From Mortierella alpina (Eukaryota > Mortierellomycota > Mortierellomycetes > Mortierellales > Mortierellaceae): a DNA stretch of 64,000 nucleotides. Of the stretch, positions 1 to 13,266 are shown piece by piece. How positions within the stretch are numbered: position 1 is the first letter of the stretch; each line of letters opens with the position of its first letter. The stretch lies in the NCBI GenBank assembly GCA_029449245.1, contig JANATF010000015.1, positions 923,658 through 987,657 of the forward strand. The letters run 5' to 3'. The notes below the pieces were generated by a model. That model had not been told where the DNA came from, searched no databases, and saw nothing but the letters and a program-made list of their open reading frames with translations. A program made the translations under genes and the position numbers.

Positions 1-65
1 ACGTTGCCTGGGCAAACACAACTCCCACGCACCAAGAATGGCGTTAAAAGTCCGCAAATTGTTAC

Positions 66-898
66 CTTCAAGAATCTCCAGAGCCTTAAGAGATGCCACC
101 TCATATCCCTGAACGATATCACTAGGGTGAAGACCCATGCGGAGAAGGTTTTCGGCCTTCTGCAACAACTCTCCGGTGATAATGCTGACCAAGTTCGAGG
201 CATCTCCCATCTATATCGCACAGCAGAAACATCGATGGAGATGATGTGAGTTAAAGATCGATTAACATCAACAGCTCGAAAGCTGGCTTGTCCTGAATGC
301 TGGCGATAACCCAAAATAATCTACCTCGGCCTCCTGCTGCTGGGAAGCCATAACTAACAGCTTGGCAGCAGGGTGAACGACCTCGAGTTCGCGAATGATA
401 GTGGCAGCATCGTTGGTCACAAAAAGCTTCTCCAAGTGGTTGATGATGATTTTGTTGCGACCTGACGGGAGTCATAAAAGAAAAATAAGTAAACATCTTT
501 CCCGTTCGAAAACGTGTCTGTTCCCAAACATTTCAACAGATTCATTCAAAAGTCGTCCTACCATTGGGACCGAATGAGGTACGCGTAATCTCGGATAAGT
601 CGTGGACAGCTGTGATATTACGGAGGACGGCTTCATCAACACCTTGAAGGTGCTATCCGAATGGGAAAATGGGTACGTAGCAATGACAAACCAACGTTCA
701 AGTCAGTGACGCTTTCGTCTTCACAAGGGGTCAACCTTGATTGCTCGAACTGTTGCTTCCAGGCTCGAGCAGGGTAACTGATCAGATGAGTCTTTGCGGC
801 GGTCATTGGAGAACGCGTCTTCAGGAACACGGCATTGGGATCTCTACCTTGTAGCCGTCCTTGAGCATCTGTGTTCCTTGGGGAATGCGAAGAGCCAT
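66..898 (-). CDS. CCT8: T-complex protein 1 subunit theta (CCT8), N-terminal part, runs off the window
   Basis: This is a subunit of the cytosolic TRiC/CCT chaperonin, which folds actin, tubulin and WD40 proteins. Exons on the minus strand are 848-898, 562-652, 325-461 and 66-210; introns start GTAGAG, GTAGGA and GTAGAT and end in AG. The joined 141 residues start MALRIPQGTQMLKDGYK and carry the group II chaperonin features RTSFGPNGRNK (nucleotide-binding loop), TNDAATIIRELEV, and a shortened MGDASN in place of the usual GDGTN-type motif. The order of conserved blocks matches the theta subunit rather than other CCT subunits. A GTAACA donor follows position 66, so the rest of the gene lies to the left. 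It is divergent from SEC13 across 235 bp. Confidence 0.93.
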
Positions 899-1133
899 GG
901 CGGTCGATGTGGGAGGAGGATGTGATTGTTTCGAGAGGGGAGAGTGATCTCGAAAAAAGAAGCTGGAAGAAGCTTCAAAGATGTCTAGGAAAACGTCACG
1001 TGTGGCTAACAGGGGGACAATTTGTTCTTCTCGTTCGTCACTTGTTCGCTCTCGAGCGAGGCTCGACTTCGTGGCACCTTTCTGGACGTTTAGCTTTCTA
1101 CTTCATCATTCTCCCGACCACACTCGAAACACT
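899..1133. promoter_or_regulatory. Shared divergent promoter region of CCT8 and SEC13
   Basis: Only 235 bp separate the two start codons, which point away from each other, so both promoters must overlap here. A CACGTG palindrome (E-box type, near 999) is the only recognisable motif. No clear TATA box was seen. The bidirectional function is inferred from the spacing. Confidence 0.5.
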
Positions 1134-2894
1134 ATGGTAAGAGCAAGCACTGCCTCCTCGCGGCGTTGTCCTTCACAGCTATCAGCGACCGACAAACACA
1201 CACTCGCACAGTGCTGGGAATGATCGCGCAGGATGCCGGCGCTTGAAGGATCACCCAACTACTGCAGCTAGGAAATGTCCAATTGACCTGAGCTGCTGAA
1301 AGCCAGATGCCACCTTCCATCTTTTCCCTTGCGTCCAAACGGCAGGCGCTACTCATGCAGCATCATCTCTTTGTGTTAAATGTCCCCCATAAAGATGCCT
1401 CAATGCTCTTGCGCTCATGCTGACCATATGTTACCCCTTTTCCCGCCTGATTAGGCCGCCACCAGTCAACACGCGCTGGAAACCCAGCACGAAGACATGA
1501 TTGTAAGATATATGTTCAGGAAGCAAGAGGGAGAAAACATGTTCTTCAGCCACGTTGCAGATCAGCACTAACAATAGTCTTTGCCACGTCTGCGCGCTCG
1601 GTGTAAACCTATTTCAGCATGACGCCCAATACGACTACTATGGTACGACCGACAACACGTTTGCACTCGAAGCTTCAGACCTTGAGAAGCGACCCTATCC
1701 ATGAGTACCAAGACAACTAATTTAAGCGTTCATACTCAAATAGGGAAGCGTCTTGCTACCTGCTCGTCGGACAGATCCATCCGCATCTTTGATGTTGATG
1801 GCGAGAACCACCGTCTTGCTGACACTTTGAGGGGGTAAGTTGACCGGGAATCAACACGAGTCGCGAAATGAGTGGCCACAACTAACTCTAGGATTGAATC
1901 TATTCACATACAACCATGCGCTAGACATGAGGGTCCTGTCTGGCAGATCTCTTGGGCTCACCCAAAGTTTGGCTGCATTCTCGCTTCGTGCTCATATGAC
2001 GGCAAGGTCTTTGTTTGGAGAGAGCAGAACGGCCAATGGTCGCGTATCAAGGAGCATGCTTCGCACACTGCCTCAGGTAAATGCGAGTTTAAAGGAAATT
2101 GGATGTGCAGTTTGTTCGCAGTGGTCGGCCAAGAGTACGTCGTTGACATATTCTACTGGCTTTTGAATTAGTGAACTCTGTTGCTTGGGCACCTCATGAA
2201 CTTGGACCATTACTGGCTTGTGCCTCTTCGGACGGCCGTGTGTCAGTGTTGTCGTTCAAGGGTAAGGTCTAATATACAATGCGATACTATGGCCACATTC
2301 TGACGGGCATGGGACTGATGTATCAAAGATTGAACGATCACTTTACTTTGCATAGACGATGGATCGTGGGACACTGCTATGTTGGATGCTCATGCTATTG
2401 GATGCAACTCTGTTGGCTGGGCACCGGCGACTGTTCCGGGATCATTGATCTCCCAGGGCCCTAACAGCGGCAAGTCACCAATCACCAAACGCTTCTGCAC
2501 TGGGGGCTGCGACAACCTGGTCAAGATCTGGGCTTACAGAGAGGACACCAAGACGTGGAAGGAGGAAGAGACGCTCGAGGGCCACACGGACTGGGTGCGC
2601 GATGTTGCCTGGGCTCCCAACATTGGCGTGCCCAAGAGCTACCTCGCCAGTTGTTCGCAGGATAAGACTGTGCTCATTTGGACTCAAGATACCCCCAACT
2701 CGTCCTGGCAAAAGAAGGCCCTCCGCGACGAGAAGTTTGCCGATGTCGTGTGGCGGGTCAGCTGGTCACTCAGCGGCAACATTCTTGCAGTCTCTTGCGG
2801 CGACAACAAGGTCACCCTGTGGAAGGAGAACCTTAGTGGCGAGTGGGAGTGTGTGAGTGAGATGGAGGAGAAGAACTTGGCTGGTGGAAACTAG
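1134..2894 (+). CDS. SEC13: COPII coat / nuclear pore protein SEC13, seven exons
   Basis: SEC13 is a six-bladed WD40 protein of the COPII outer coat (with SEC31) and of the nuclear-pore Y complex. Exons are 1134-1136, 1455-1502, 1618-1642, 1744-1834, 1925-2076, 2172-2261 and 2356-2894, giving 315 residues, close to the usual family length. Diagnostic blocks are [15 protein letters not shown] at the N-terminus, [75 protein letters not shown] and [11 protein letters not shown]-like repeats (here CGDNKVTLW). The first coding exon appears to be only the ATG: GTAAGAG follows directly, and the next exon starts GCC GCC ACC. Other starts break the frame to the conserved HEDMI block. Confidence 0.95.
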
Positions 2895-3716
2895 AGGCAG
2901 GGGTGGGGGATGAGCTCATTTGTTAACATCAATAGGATGTGAAATGGAAGATTGGGTAATAAGACTCGATTGTATACTTTTTGTTCACGCTCTTTGTCAA
3001 AGTGTTTGAGCGTGTCTATTTTGTGCCTGTATGGACGAATGGCCTTTGAGGCCCATCCTGCACGATGGACCTTTTGTTGGCCCTGAGAGTGATCAGCGAA
3101 TAAGGCTGAGGCGGACTTTCGGAACATCCCTCTGTAGCGATTGCTGCGTGTCTACACTGTCTTCTCATGTGCGTGTGCCGCATGGACAGCAATAATAGGC
3201 GCTGTGCACGAGCACACGGCTGTGGCCATGGGTTATTATTGTCTCGCCGGGATGCTTTGTGAGGGATGCTCTGGGAGGGATGCTCTGGGAGGATGAGCGC
3301 GCGCGGCATGGGCTGGCGCACATGGCGCAGGCCAAGCCGAGGGAGCATTGTTGCTGCGTCGAGCGAGTCATGCAGAACGTGCACGCATCGGAGGTGGAGA
3401 AGGCCAGGAAGGCTCGCGCACTCTCCGGCAGATGTCCCCTGGTGGTCTCCAGATGTTCTTTCCCCCTGTTTCTCCGGCCTATTTGAGTTTGGCCGCCACG
3501 CAGCCTGGCTGGCTCCACTCGTTTTCAGCAGCACTGTCAGCGTTCTCTGCACTTCGTACACCTCATACACCTCGCCCAGCCCGCCCGCGCCCTCGGTCCT
3601 GTTGTTTGTGCGCTCCTCATCCCGCTGCCCTGCAGAAGCACTCGTTCTATTCTCTCTGTTTCTGATTTTCTCTTTCGTTCTCTCTTTCCTTCTCTCTCTC
3701 TCTCTCTTTAACTCAC

Positions 3717-3747
<31 letters not shown>

Positions 3748-3952
3748 TTAACTCTCTCTCTCTCTCTCTCGTTCGCCCTCCTCATTTCCTCGCTGCTGCC
3801 TCAACGACCCCGGTCCTTCTCTGCTCCAGCACCAGCTTCGCTGAAGAGACACTACTGACGCATCCCCACGGCTGTTGCCACCAACACAAAACACACAGCA
3901 CACCACACCAACCCTACACAACCTACCACAGTCGCGCTCCTGCTCATACACC
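2895..3952. other. Intergenic region with CT-rich core upstream of the CRH gene
   Basis: No gene was recognised in this 1.06-kb stretch. From about 3640 to 3780 it is nearly pure CT repeat, followed by CA-rich sequence up to the next start codon. This is typical of a strongly transcribed fungal promoter and 5' leader. The long reading frames on either strand here come from the repeat composition. Confidence 0.6.
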
Positions 3953-5993
3953 ATGTGTGGACTCTCGACCCTTGCCCTTCTGGCCATCTCTGCTGCCCTC
4001 GCTGCAGCCCAGCAGACACCTCCACCGGTCTCGTCGCTTCCCTCAATAGGCTTACCCGAGTCGATCTTCAACCCTGACCTTGCCTATCAGCGTTCGAAGC
4101 TAGTGATGGCCGCCACAGGCTGCAAAAACTCGCCCTTTGGTGGCAACTGCCCTGCAAAGTCACCTTGCTGCAGCGGAGCAGGCTATTGCGGATCCGATCC
4201 CTCCTTCTGTGCAGAGTCCTGTCAGGCTTCGGGCTCTTTTGCTGCTGACTCTTGCTGGCCTTTACCGATGGCAGTGAACATCCGTGACGAGTTCAAGGAC
4301 AAAAGCCGCATGGTCAACATCAAGGACTTCAATGGCTTTCCCACCACGGCCGACTGGGTGATCGACCGCACGCCTGGAACAGGCATACACGCAGTTATCA
4401 CGGACGACGACAAGCTTGTCTTGAAGCTCAATCGGGTCGAGAAGCACCCAGAGACTGGTGGTGGTATCGGTGCCACCGTCCATTCTTCTCGGTGGATGAA
4501 ATGGGGCACGATCGAGGCACGTCTCAAGACCGCCTCCAACGCGCCAGGACCTGTCTCGTCCTTCATCCTGATCTCGCCCATTTCTGGAGATGAAATCGAC
4601 TTTGAAGTAGTCGGAAAAGACCCGACAAACATGCAGACAAACTTTTACTACAAGGTCCAGCCTGGCCGAGAGGTCAGTTATGCCCATGGTCAGCACATCA
4701 ATGTAGATCTCGACACCAGCGCCGATTATCATACCTACAAACTGGAGTGGACTCCAACCGAGATGAAGTGGTACTTTGATGGGGCACTCAAGCGTACAGC
4801 AGCAGCTTCTGAGGTCGTTGGCTCTTATCCTGACACGCCCATGAGAGTCGCATTCGGCCTATGGGATGGCGGCTACGGCAACGAAGGTAAGATTCACTCT
4901 CCTGCGCGTTTTGTCGAGGAGCACAATCGCATTCACAGCCAATCGTTCACTCTTGGCCCACATTCATTCACATCATGTTTGTATGGATATCCGTCTGTGC
5001 TCTGGGCAACTAAACAGCCCAAACACGTCGGAACTCTTTGCATTCGATTGAGACATGACAACCTTAATGTGTGCGATCTCCGTTATATTATTGTTCCTTG
5101 GTGCCGATCGGGTTTTCTTTATTTCTCTATGTTCTATCCGAAACAACGTTCTTCCCTTTACCATATGTGAGTTCAAGAAGGGCGCAAAAGAGCACGTTTG
5201 CGGGTTGCTGCTTGCTGCTCGTCGGTTACCTGGGTTTGTGCAGAGCATAGGCGTCAACTTGATTCTATTTTTGAGGGATGGGAATTTCATTATGCTTTGC
5301 CTGAGGTTGAGAGCGTCCATGTTTGTTGTACGCCGGATGGACGAGAAAGAAACTTGGTGTAGCATGTTTGATTATCCAATGACTACCCTTCAATGCCGGC
5401 ACGCGTCCATTCTTTCGACTGCCGTCTGAGGTGAGCTGGCCTGATTGTATTGGAAGATCCTGTCTCATTTACATGGTCACTGGCGCGTGCTGAGGTGTTC
5501 AGGGAGATCTCATGCCCGTGTGCACCTACATGCATTCTCATATTCTAACTTCTTTCCATCTATTTTTGCGCGTATCCCACGGTATAACACCTTCTCATCA
5601 ACGTCTTCTAACCACTGTCCTCTCTTCCCTCGTTCACTGTTACTCTGTTACTCAGGAACCGCTGAATGGGCAGGCAAGAATACCTCTTATGAACCCAATG
5701 AACAACGCGAGTACCAAATGGTGGTAGACTGGGTCAACATCACTCCTATGACGCCCGAGAACTCGACTGATCCTTGGCCTGGCTCGAAGTACTTGAAACA
5801 GATGGAAACTGGCGGGAATGATGGTGCCAATGGGGGTGGCAGCGGAAACGGCGGTGACGGCGCCAGCACAGGCAATGGCGGCAACGGAGGCACAGGAGGC
5901 GCAAAAAATATGGGCACGACTCTAAGCACACATGTTGTTGGAACCGTTGTAATTGCTACCGCTGCTGTGGTCGCAGGTCTCCTTGTCGTCTAA
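3953..5993 (+). CDS. CRH-family chitin-glucan transglycosylase (GH16 with CBM18-like domain), GPI-type
   Basis: This is a cell-wall enzyme that cross-links chitin to beta-glucan. Exons are 3953-4886 and 5656-5993, giving 423 residues. The start chosen gives a clean signal peptide (MCGLSTLALLAISAALAAA). Residues about 60-95 form a Cys-rich chitin-binding (hevein/CBM18-like) module with CCSGAGYCG. The GH16 domain follows, with catalytic motif DEIDFE near residue 208, the E-x-D-x-E arrangement of the family. The C-terminus is a Gly/Asn-rich linker and a hydrophobic tail without charged residues after it, as in GPI-anchored proteins. The 769-bp intron splits the GH16 fold at NEG|TAEWAG and is much longer than others in the window. 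Function is from family knowledge; the splice junction is from the sequence. Confidence 0.9.
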
Positions 5994-6435
5994 GATATGT
6001 AACTCTAATATACACACATATAAAATTCATTCTCGTTCAAGAACTGTTCTGTGTGATCTCTCGGGTCAAAGCCCTGTGCGGTTGTATGAAGCTTTATGCA
6101 TGGACCGCCTCGTAAAAAGAAATTCGTAGCTTTACTTTGGTACCGAGAGAGCAGGGTACCGTGCGCTATAGCAAACTGTGCATGCGCCTGTCAGGCAAGC
6201 GCTCTACGTGACTCATGGTCAATGCTACCACATTGTTATAAGAGGTGCGGCCATTCATTTCAACCGGCAGCCCATGATGGTTGTATTTCGATGCTTCAGA
6301 TTTGTATACACGTTTTTTATTGAGGACGACAAGATCATCGAACCCATAAAACAAGACAAACAACTCGCCAAAGACGCCGTCATTTCGCCAAGATCTATGA
6401 AATAAACGAGCAAAAAGTACGCTTTCTGCCATAGT
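5994..6435. other. Convergent intergenic region
   Basis: This separates the 3' ends of the CRH gene (plus) and ubiquitin-RPL40 (minus). No gene, tRNA or repeat family was recognised. Several AT-rich stretches could serve as polyadenylation signals for both genes. Confidence 0.5.
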
Positions 6436-7952
<1,517 letters not shown>

Positions 7953-9016
7953 TTATTGCTTGTTGGCACGGACACCGTTGCCAGCCTTCTTGGGGGCAGC
8001 CTTGACGGGCTTCTGGGAGGCGAGGACAGCAGCGACGCGAGCGAGGGCAGCCTATATGCACATGGCACGAAGTGTGTGTTTGTTAGAACGCTGTTGGCTC
8101 ACGGCCTTCACGGTACTGTGCGATGGGTGAATTGGGTATGATAGAGAAAAAAAGGGGAATGATAGAGGTGACAAGGAATGTTCCCAAGCTACAGTCGCAA
8201 GACTTTGAATATGGAGATTCATTGCTTGATAAGTTGCAGAACTCGGCCAGCGCTTTGCCTTTTGAAAAGAACAGAGCAGATTTGTAATCTTGCAAAAAAT
8301 GTACGCCCAGCTTTCATGTTAAAAGAATCTGCTGGGTTCTAGCACTTTGCTGATGGGTCGCGCCCGAAATGGAGGAAAGAGCAAAGAAGCAGGCATCAAA
8401 GGGTATTGTCAAAATCTTCATACCTGGCGGAGGTCAGCACGGTAGCCGGCGCGGGTGAGGCCAGCAACGGACTTGGCGGACTTGCGGACACCCTTGGTGA
8501 GAGTGACCTTGTTGACGCCCTTGGACTTCTTGGTGGAGACAACAACACCACGGCCGGAGGCAGCGGCAGCGACGTCAACGGTCTAAACAGAAATAGCACG
8601 AAGGACGTTTTGTCAGCCAACGCCAAAAGAGAGGTATATCTTTGGTGGTTTCCAATGACCACTTGATAAAGGTCCATTCCCAACATCGCATCCTCTGATA
8701 TTGGGATCCTGCATACTGTTTCCTCACGGTAGTACTGTCCCCTGATTTGCTGTATTCCTTATGTATACCTTCTTGTTGGCGAGGCCAGAGAACTTGAAAG
8801 AGTTCAAGTTCAACAAGTTGCCAGCCTCCGAGGAGAACTGGACGCCCGAACGCTTGACGAGGAACGAGTTGTTGTTCTTAATAAGGAGCCTATAGTGATT
8901 TCCATGTTTGCGAACGAGCAGAGTAGTATATTAGCTGATGTGTTCTGACGATTCCATAATCCAACTGTCTTTCCTCTGTGGAATCAATGGCATTACCAGG
9001 TAAGATCAGCCGACAT
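7953..9016 (-). CDS. RPL28: 60S ribosomal protein L28 (eL28)
   Basis: This is a structural protein of the large ribosomal subunit. Exons on the minus strand are 8997-9016, 8769-8889, 8424-8582 and 7953-8051, giving 132 residues, as expected for eL28. The first exon is 20 nt and encodes MSADLT plus two bases of a Trp codon; it was found by requiring a donor in the phase of the downstream [13 protein letters not shown]. Conserved blocks are [16 protein letters not shown], a basic [10 protein letters not shown] region, AGYRADLRQ and the C-terminal [11 protein letters not shown]. The frame closes exactly. An in-frame ATG near 9179 also begins ADL but has no usable donor. Confidence 0.93.
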
Positions 9017-9702
9017 GTTTGACTAGGTGAGAGGTAAATGATGACATCCAGAGAATTGAGATTAGTAGAGTGCTTGAGCCAGTATACTGAATCAGATGTC
9101 CGCCCTTTGTTGTGCAATTCTGTGGTTCTCCTGTCCAGAATCAAAGTATTGTTGAATGTAGGATCAGAGGTCCGCCATCAGTTTCAAGATTCAAAAACAA
9201 GACTCCAAGTGCTGGCGAATGCCGATTAAGATGTGGATGGAAGTAAGGTGAATGTTGATGATGATGATGATGATGATGATGATGCAGCCGAGATTCCAGC
9301 GCTTCTGTAGATCAATCCTTGAGGGTGGGTCCAGTTCTTGTCCCGATTCAGTGTCCTGCGATGTACATGTATGCAGAGTCACTGTACAATGATCCCAAGT
9401 TGAATGCGAAGAGAAGGATTCGACTCTGCCTGCCAGTTGAGAAAATATTAAAAGGGGACCTCATCCATCCAATGATGTTACTGGCCAGATCTAAAGGTGG
9501 CTTGTGCAAGTGGTACCTCTGGCTTTCTCAGCTGCTGTAGTCGAACGCGAAGGGGATATCGTCTATCTTCTATTGGTACGGATCACAAATTTTCTTGACG
9601 GTTTCCTTGGACTCCTGAGCCTCATTGTTGTCGCTGTCCTCGATGTCTGCAATGAGTTCAGAGTGCTCTTCCTCAGCTGGTTCTTTCGGTTGACAAGTTT
9701 TA
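9017..9702. promoter_or_regulatory. Upstream region of RPL28 with a GAT/ATG microsatellite
   Basis: This stretch lies between the RPL28 start and the CAF1 stop, on the same strand. It holds about ten GAT units near 9255-9284. The end nearest CAF1 contains an acidic open frame (see the separate entry at 9570-9705). No other gene was recognised. Confidence 0.45.
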
Positions 9703-9705
9703 CTA
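9570..9705 (-). other. Acidic open frame, possible alternative last exon of CAF1
   Basis: Directly behind the CAF1 stop codon, the minus strand has a 45-codon open frame rich in Glu and Asp (for example EEEHSELIADIEDSDNNEAQ) that ends in TAG at 9570-9572. A CAG acceptor lies just before 9705, and its phase fits the donor at the end of CAF1 exon 6 (9954-10069). Splicing to it would skip the exon that encodes GYLYGLG. It might instead be leader sequence of RPL28. The composition looks like coding sequence, but there is no transcript evidence here. Confidence 0.3.
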
Positions 9706-11195
9706 CTGCATGTTTATTGACTTCTGAAAAGGCTTGCCGTTAGGCGCGGCGAACTGGTTTGCGATCAAAGGACTATCGTTCCCTGCAGCAGCGTTGAAGG
9801 TGGCGAGGGAATTTGGTTGTGCAGCTGCAGAGCCCACCGCTGATCCAAGTCCATAGAGGTAGCCGCTAGAAAATAAAGGGTATCGGCGCGCGTTAGAGCA
9901 AATGGATGGCATATATGCCAATTCTGTACCCAAAGCTGCAGCAAATGACTTACAGATACTTTGTGTCGTCGATTTTGTCCTCAAAGAATATCTGCCTCAT
10001 CTTGAAAAATGTCGAGCAAGTTAACAGACTGTCGCTTCCTGCCTGATGTTGAGCACCAATTCTTACAACCTGGTGATATGATATCGCGTAATTTGTTGTT
10101 AGTTTATCTGTTTGCTTGTTCAATCAATGCGGAAACAATGCTCTGAGATGCACGGTCCCTTAACCCACCTGCAGGTCATTAGCCAACTCCTGAAGGCCAC
10201 CCTTCAGATTTTTACAGCTCTTCATCAGGTACTTGATATCATATATGCAAGGGAAATATGTCCTGAGCAACTCAAAAAAGTCGGACTCCTCTGCGGGGAG
10301 TGGGCTGCACGTCAAGATCTTTAGCAGGTATCCAAAGTCGTATCCGCTAAGCAGCACAGCAACAAGAATTTCTTGAGGTGAACAACATGATACGTAACCG
10401 GTGTCGTTCGGATCGCCAGATATTCACCAACCTGTGGAAAGAAATCCATTTCACGTCGTCCAAAAGTACAAAGCCAGAGCTGATCAGGAGCTCGCCAAAG
10501 TGGTGGACGTCAATGCCATAATCCTCATGCTTCTGAAAGTTGATGCCAGACTTTGTCAAGAGATCGATGGAATCCTGAGCATACATGTCCTCGCTAAGAA
10601 GAATAGACTGTGATAAGTGGCCGATTCTCACTTCCACATAGAACGCTCGCGTACGGCGCCTGCTGAATTCTGCTCGATAGACTCACGTCAAATTGAACTT
10701 GAAGTTAAACTGCCAAGTGCATGCATCCTTGGGTACGTTTCCGTTCTCATCCGCGAAGGTTACGCCCAGCTGGATCATCTTGAGCAGATCCACGTTGCAT
10801 CGCAACGTCTGATAATGATAGTCGGCTGAGGTACGAAAGTTACCTATAGAGATGGTTCAAGGAGGTCCTTAGTCACACCAGGAAGCTGTCCACAACGTAC
10901 TGCCATTCCTCATCCGTTTGACATGACATACCGATAGGCCTAGCAACAACACCTGGGAATTCTGTGTCCTACATTGATCAAGGCGAGAGGAATGAGCGTC
11001 AGTTTGCTACGTTTGACTTTTTTTGTCGTTCATAAGAACGTGGACACAATGGTGTGCAACCAAACAGAGCCAGTGAAATACCATTGCAAGATATGGGTAT
11101 TGATCTACAAGATCACGCAGGAGAGCCATCTCTTGGTCCAGATTCTCGGCCCAGACTTCCCTGATGATCGCTCTCTCGCTTGGGCTGGGCATCAT
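9703..11195 (-). CDS. CAF1: CCR4-NOT deadenylase subunit CAF1/CNOT7 (POP2)
   Basis: This is a 3'-5' poly(A) nuclease of the CCR4-NOT complex that starts mRNA decay in the cytoplasm. Exons on the minus strand are 11082-11195, 10932-10968, 10687-10843, 10432-10593, 10169-10346, 9954-10069 and 9703-9865, giving 308 residues. The DEDD nuclease residues are visible in DTEFPG (Asp, Glu), SGYDFGYL (Asp) and AGSDSLLT (Asp). Other matches are [33 protein letters not shown]-type and [14 protein letters not shown] start at the MM pair fits the family length. The frame stays open upstream with no ATG for some distance, so a longer N-terminus through another exon is possible. It is divergent from eIF2B beta. 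Confidence 0.92.
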
Positions 11196-11787
11196 TATAG
11201 GCTCCGAAAAGTCACTGATGGTCTGAAGTTGCGGGCTAGAAGAGTGCGATTGAGTATTCTCTGGCAATGCTGAGTATCTGTGTGAGGTGCGTGTGCGCGT
11301 ATGTGAGATGGAAGAAGCTGGTGAGTTTGGCGAACTGTGTAAGAGCAGGCTCAGCGGCGAGTGTGCTGGCAGCGAACGAGGAAAAAGATGGGAGGAGAAA
11401 AGCCCCTTGTTACGAAAGCACTCAGGATGAGAAGAGGTGATTTGGTAGATTACCTCGAACTAGGGCGAATCCTCTGGTTGTGACTCGCGAGATGGACAGG
11501 CTGGTGGTGTTGGAAGGCAATGCAAGAGGTGAGGGTGCTTGCTGGTGTCTGAGGTGTGTGTGCGTGTGTGTGTCTGGTGGAATGCCATCAAAAGGCCGGA
11601 TTCACACTGTCTGTGAAAAACAGCGTCGGCTGTACGTACGCTACGTACGCTGCAGCCAGCGACAGGAGGCCAAAAAGACAACAAAAAAATAGGCGTTTTG
11701 CATTTCCCTTTCTGCACCCGTCGCCACTCTCTCTCTCTCTCACTCTCCATCGCCACTCCTCCCACACAGCGCATCAGGATCGCCGGC
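11196..11787. promoter_or_regulatory. Divergent promoter region of CAF1 and eIF2B beta
   Basis: These 592 bp separate two divergent genes. They contain a GT-rich stretch near 11555-11575 and a CT run near 11725-11748, just before the eIF2B beta start. Part of the left side could encode an upstream N-terminal exon of CAF1. No other gene was recognised. Confidence 0.4.
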
Positions 11788-13266
11788 ATGAGCAAGAACA
11801 ACGAAATGGTCGACGACCTCGTCGCAAAACTCAAGAGACGCCAGCTTGTCGGATCCTCCACCGTGGCGCAGGCGACTTTGAGGCTACTGATCGTGGTCAT
11901 CTCCAAGAGTAACTGGACAACCTGCAACCAGCTCCTTACCCTTGTGAAGTCTGTGGGCCAGAGACTGATTACGGCCAACCCTACAGAGCTCGCTGTTGGA
12001 AACATCATTCGCCGCGTGCTCCATGTCATAAGAGAGGAGTTCAGAGAAGCCGAGTCCAGCGCCTCTAACATGAACCAGTCCGAGTTCCACTCAGCACCAC
12101 TGACAACCTCATCCTCGATGTACAACCTACTTGGAGAAACAGGATCCACCCCAGACGACAACGTGCAGTACCCAAGCAGTTTAAGGAGCAACATCATCCA
12201 AGAGATTCGTGAGATCAAGGACGAGCTTGAGAACATCTACGACAATATCAAGAACCAAGCCTCTCTCCAGATTCACTCAAAGTGAGTCATCCGTCATGCC
12301 TTTGCTGCCTCTATGCTTTTTTTCAACAGTGCATGGGCCCCATTGTGCGATCATGCTGGCTTACTCGCGTCTTTTTTCGGTATCAATCTCGACTCTAGCG
12401 AAATCATCATGACGATCGGAAGGTCAAAGACTGTGGAGGAGTTCTTGAAGATGGCGGCCGTCAAGAGAAAGTTTCAGGTGTTGGTCGCAGAGAGTGCACC
12501 CTCGTAAGCATACCCCTCCAATAGCGACTTCACAGGATGTATCGACAACAAGGGCTGTCCACTAACTGGCTATTTTTATGGACGCGGGGTGCTTCTGTGG
12601 TTAGATACTCGGGACAGGAAATGGCACTAGAGCTCTCAAAAGCAGGAATCGAAACAACTGTGATCCCGGACTCAGCTGTATTTGCTGTCATGTCGCGCGT
12701 GAACAAAGTCATTCTCGGCACACACGCAGGTCAGTTTGTCTCTACTGTGGGACTTGCACTACAGCGATCGAGCTTACCCCTCCAGGTTGCTAACCCGTGC
12801 TCTCTTGCTGTAATTAGTTCTTGCTAACGGAGGGTTGGTTGCCATCTCAGGAACACACATGATGGCAGCGGCAGCGAAGCATCATTCGATCCCAGTGGTC
12901 GTCTGCACAGGACTGTACAAGCTCTCGCCTTTATACCCATACGACGAGGATAGTTTTAATGTCACGTTCAATCCAGATTCGGTTCTTGGATTTGAGGAGG
13001 GCGACTTGATCGAGAAGGTGACAGTGACCAACCCCTACTACGACTATGTCTCGCCTGACTTTGTCAATCTCTTTATCACGAACCAAGGCGGCCATCCACC
13101 ATCATACTTGTACCGCCTCATGTAAGTAACTTGATGAATGGTCAGTGCGCAAATATGCTTTATTTTTCGAGCACTCACACAGTACTAATGCGAGAATGGT
13201 TTTTGATGTTTTCTGCCACATAGTGTGGAGAACTATGACCCCAATGACCATACGTTTGACCTTTAA
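11788..13266 (+). CDS. GCD7: Translation initiation factor eIF2B subunit beta
   Basis: This is a regulatory subunit of the decameric eIF2B complex, which recharges eIF2 with GTP and senses eIF2 phosphorylation. Exons are 11788-12281, 12399-12503, 12605-12729, 12818-13121 and 13224-13266, giving 356 residues. Family blocks in order are [85 protein letters not shown] (written here in two parts: [10 protein letters not shown] and [15 protein letters not shown]), [27 protein letters not shown] and [18 protein letters not shown]. The short last exon encodes the conserved acidic tail [12 protein letters not shown]. All phases close in frame. Confidence 0.94.

Noticed and set aside
3016-3720. 234-codon minus-strand frame rich in Arg and Glu
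   Set aside because: It is produced by the CT repeat upstream of the CRH gene and has no domain or conserved feature.
9160-9180. Alternative RPL28 start (ATG GCG GAC CTC) with an ATCC sequence suggesting a U12-type intron
   Set aside because: The 9016 start has a normal GT donor in the right phase and gives a family-like MSADLTW beginning.
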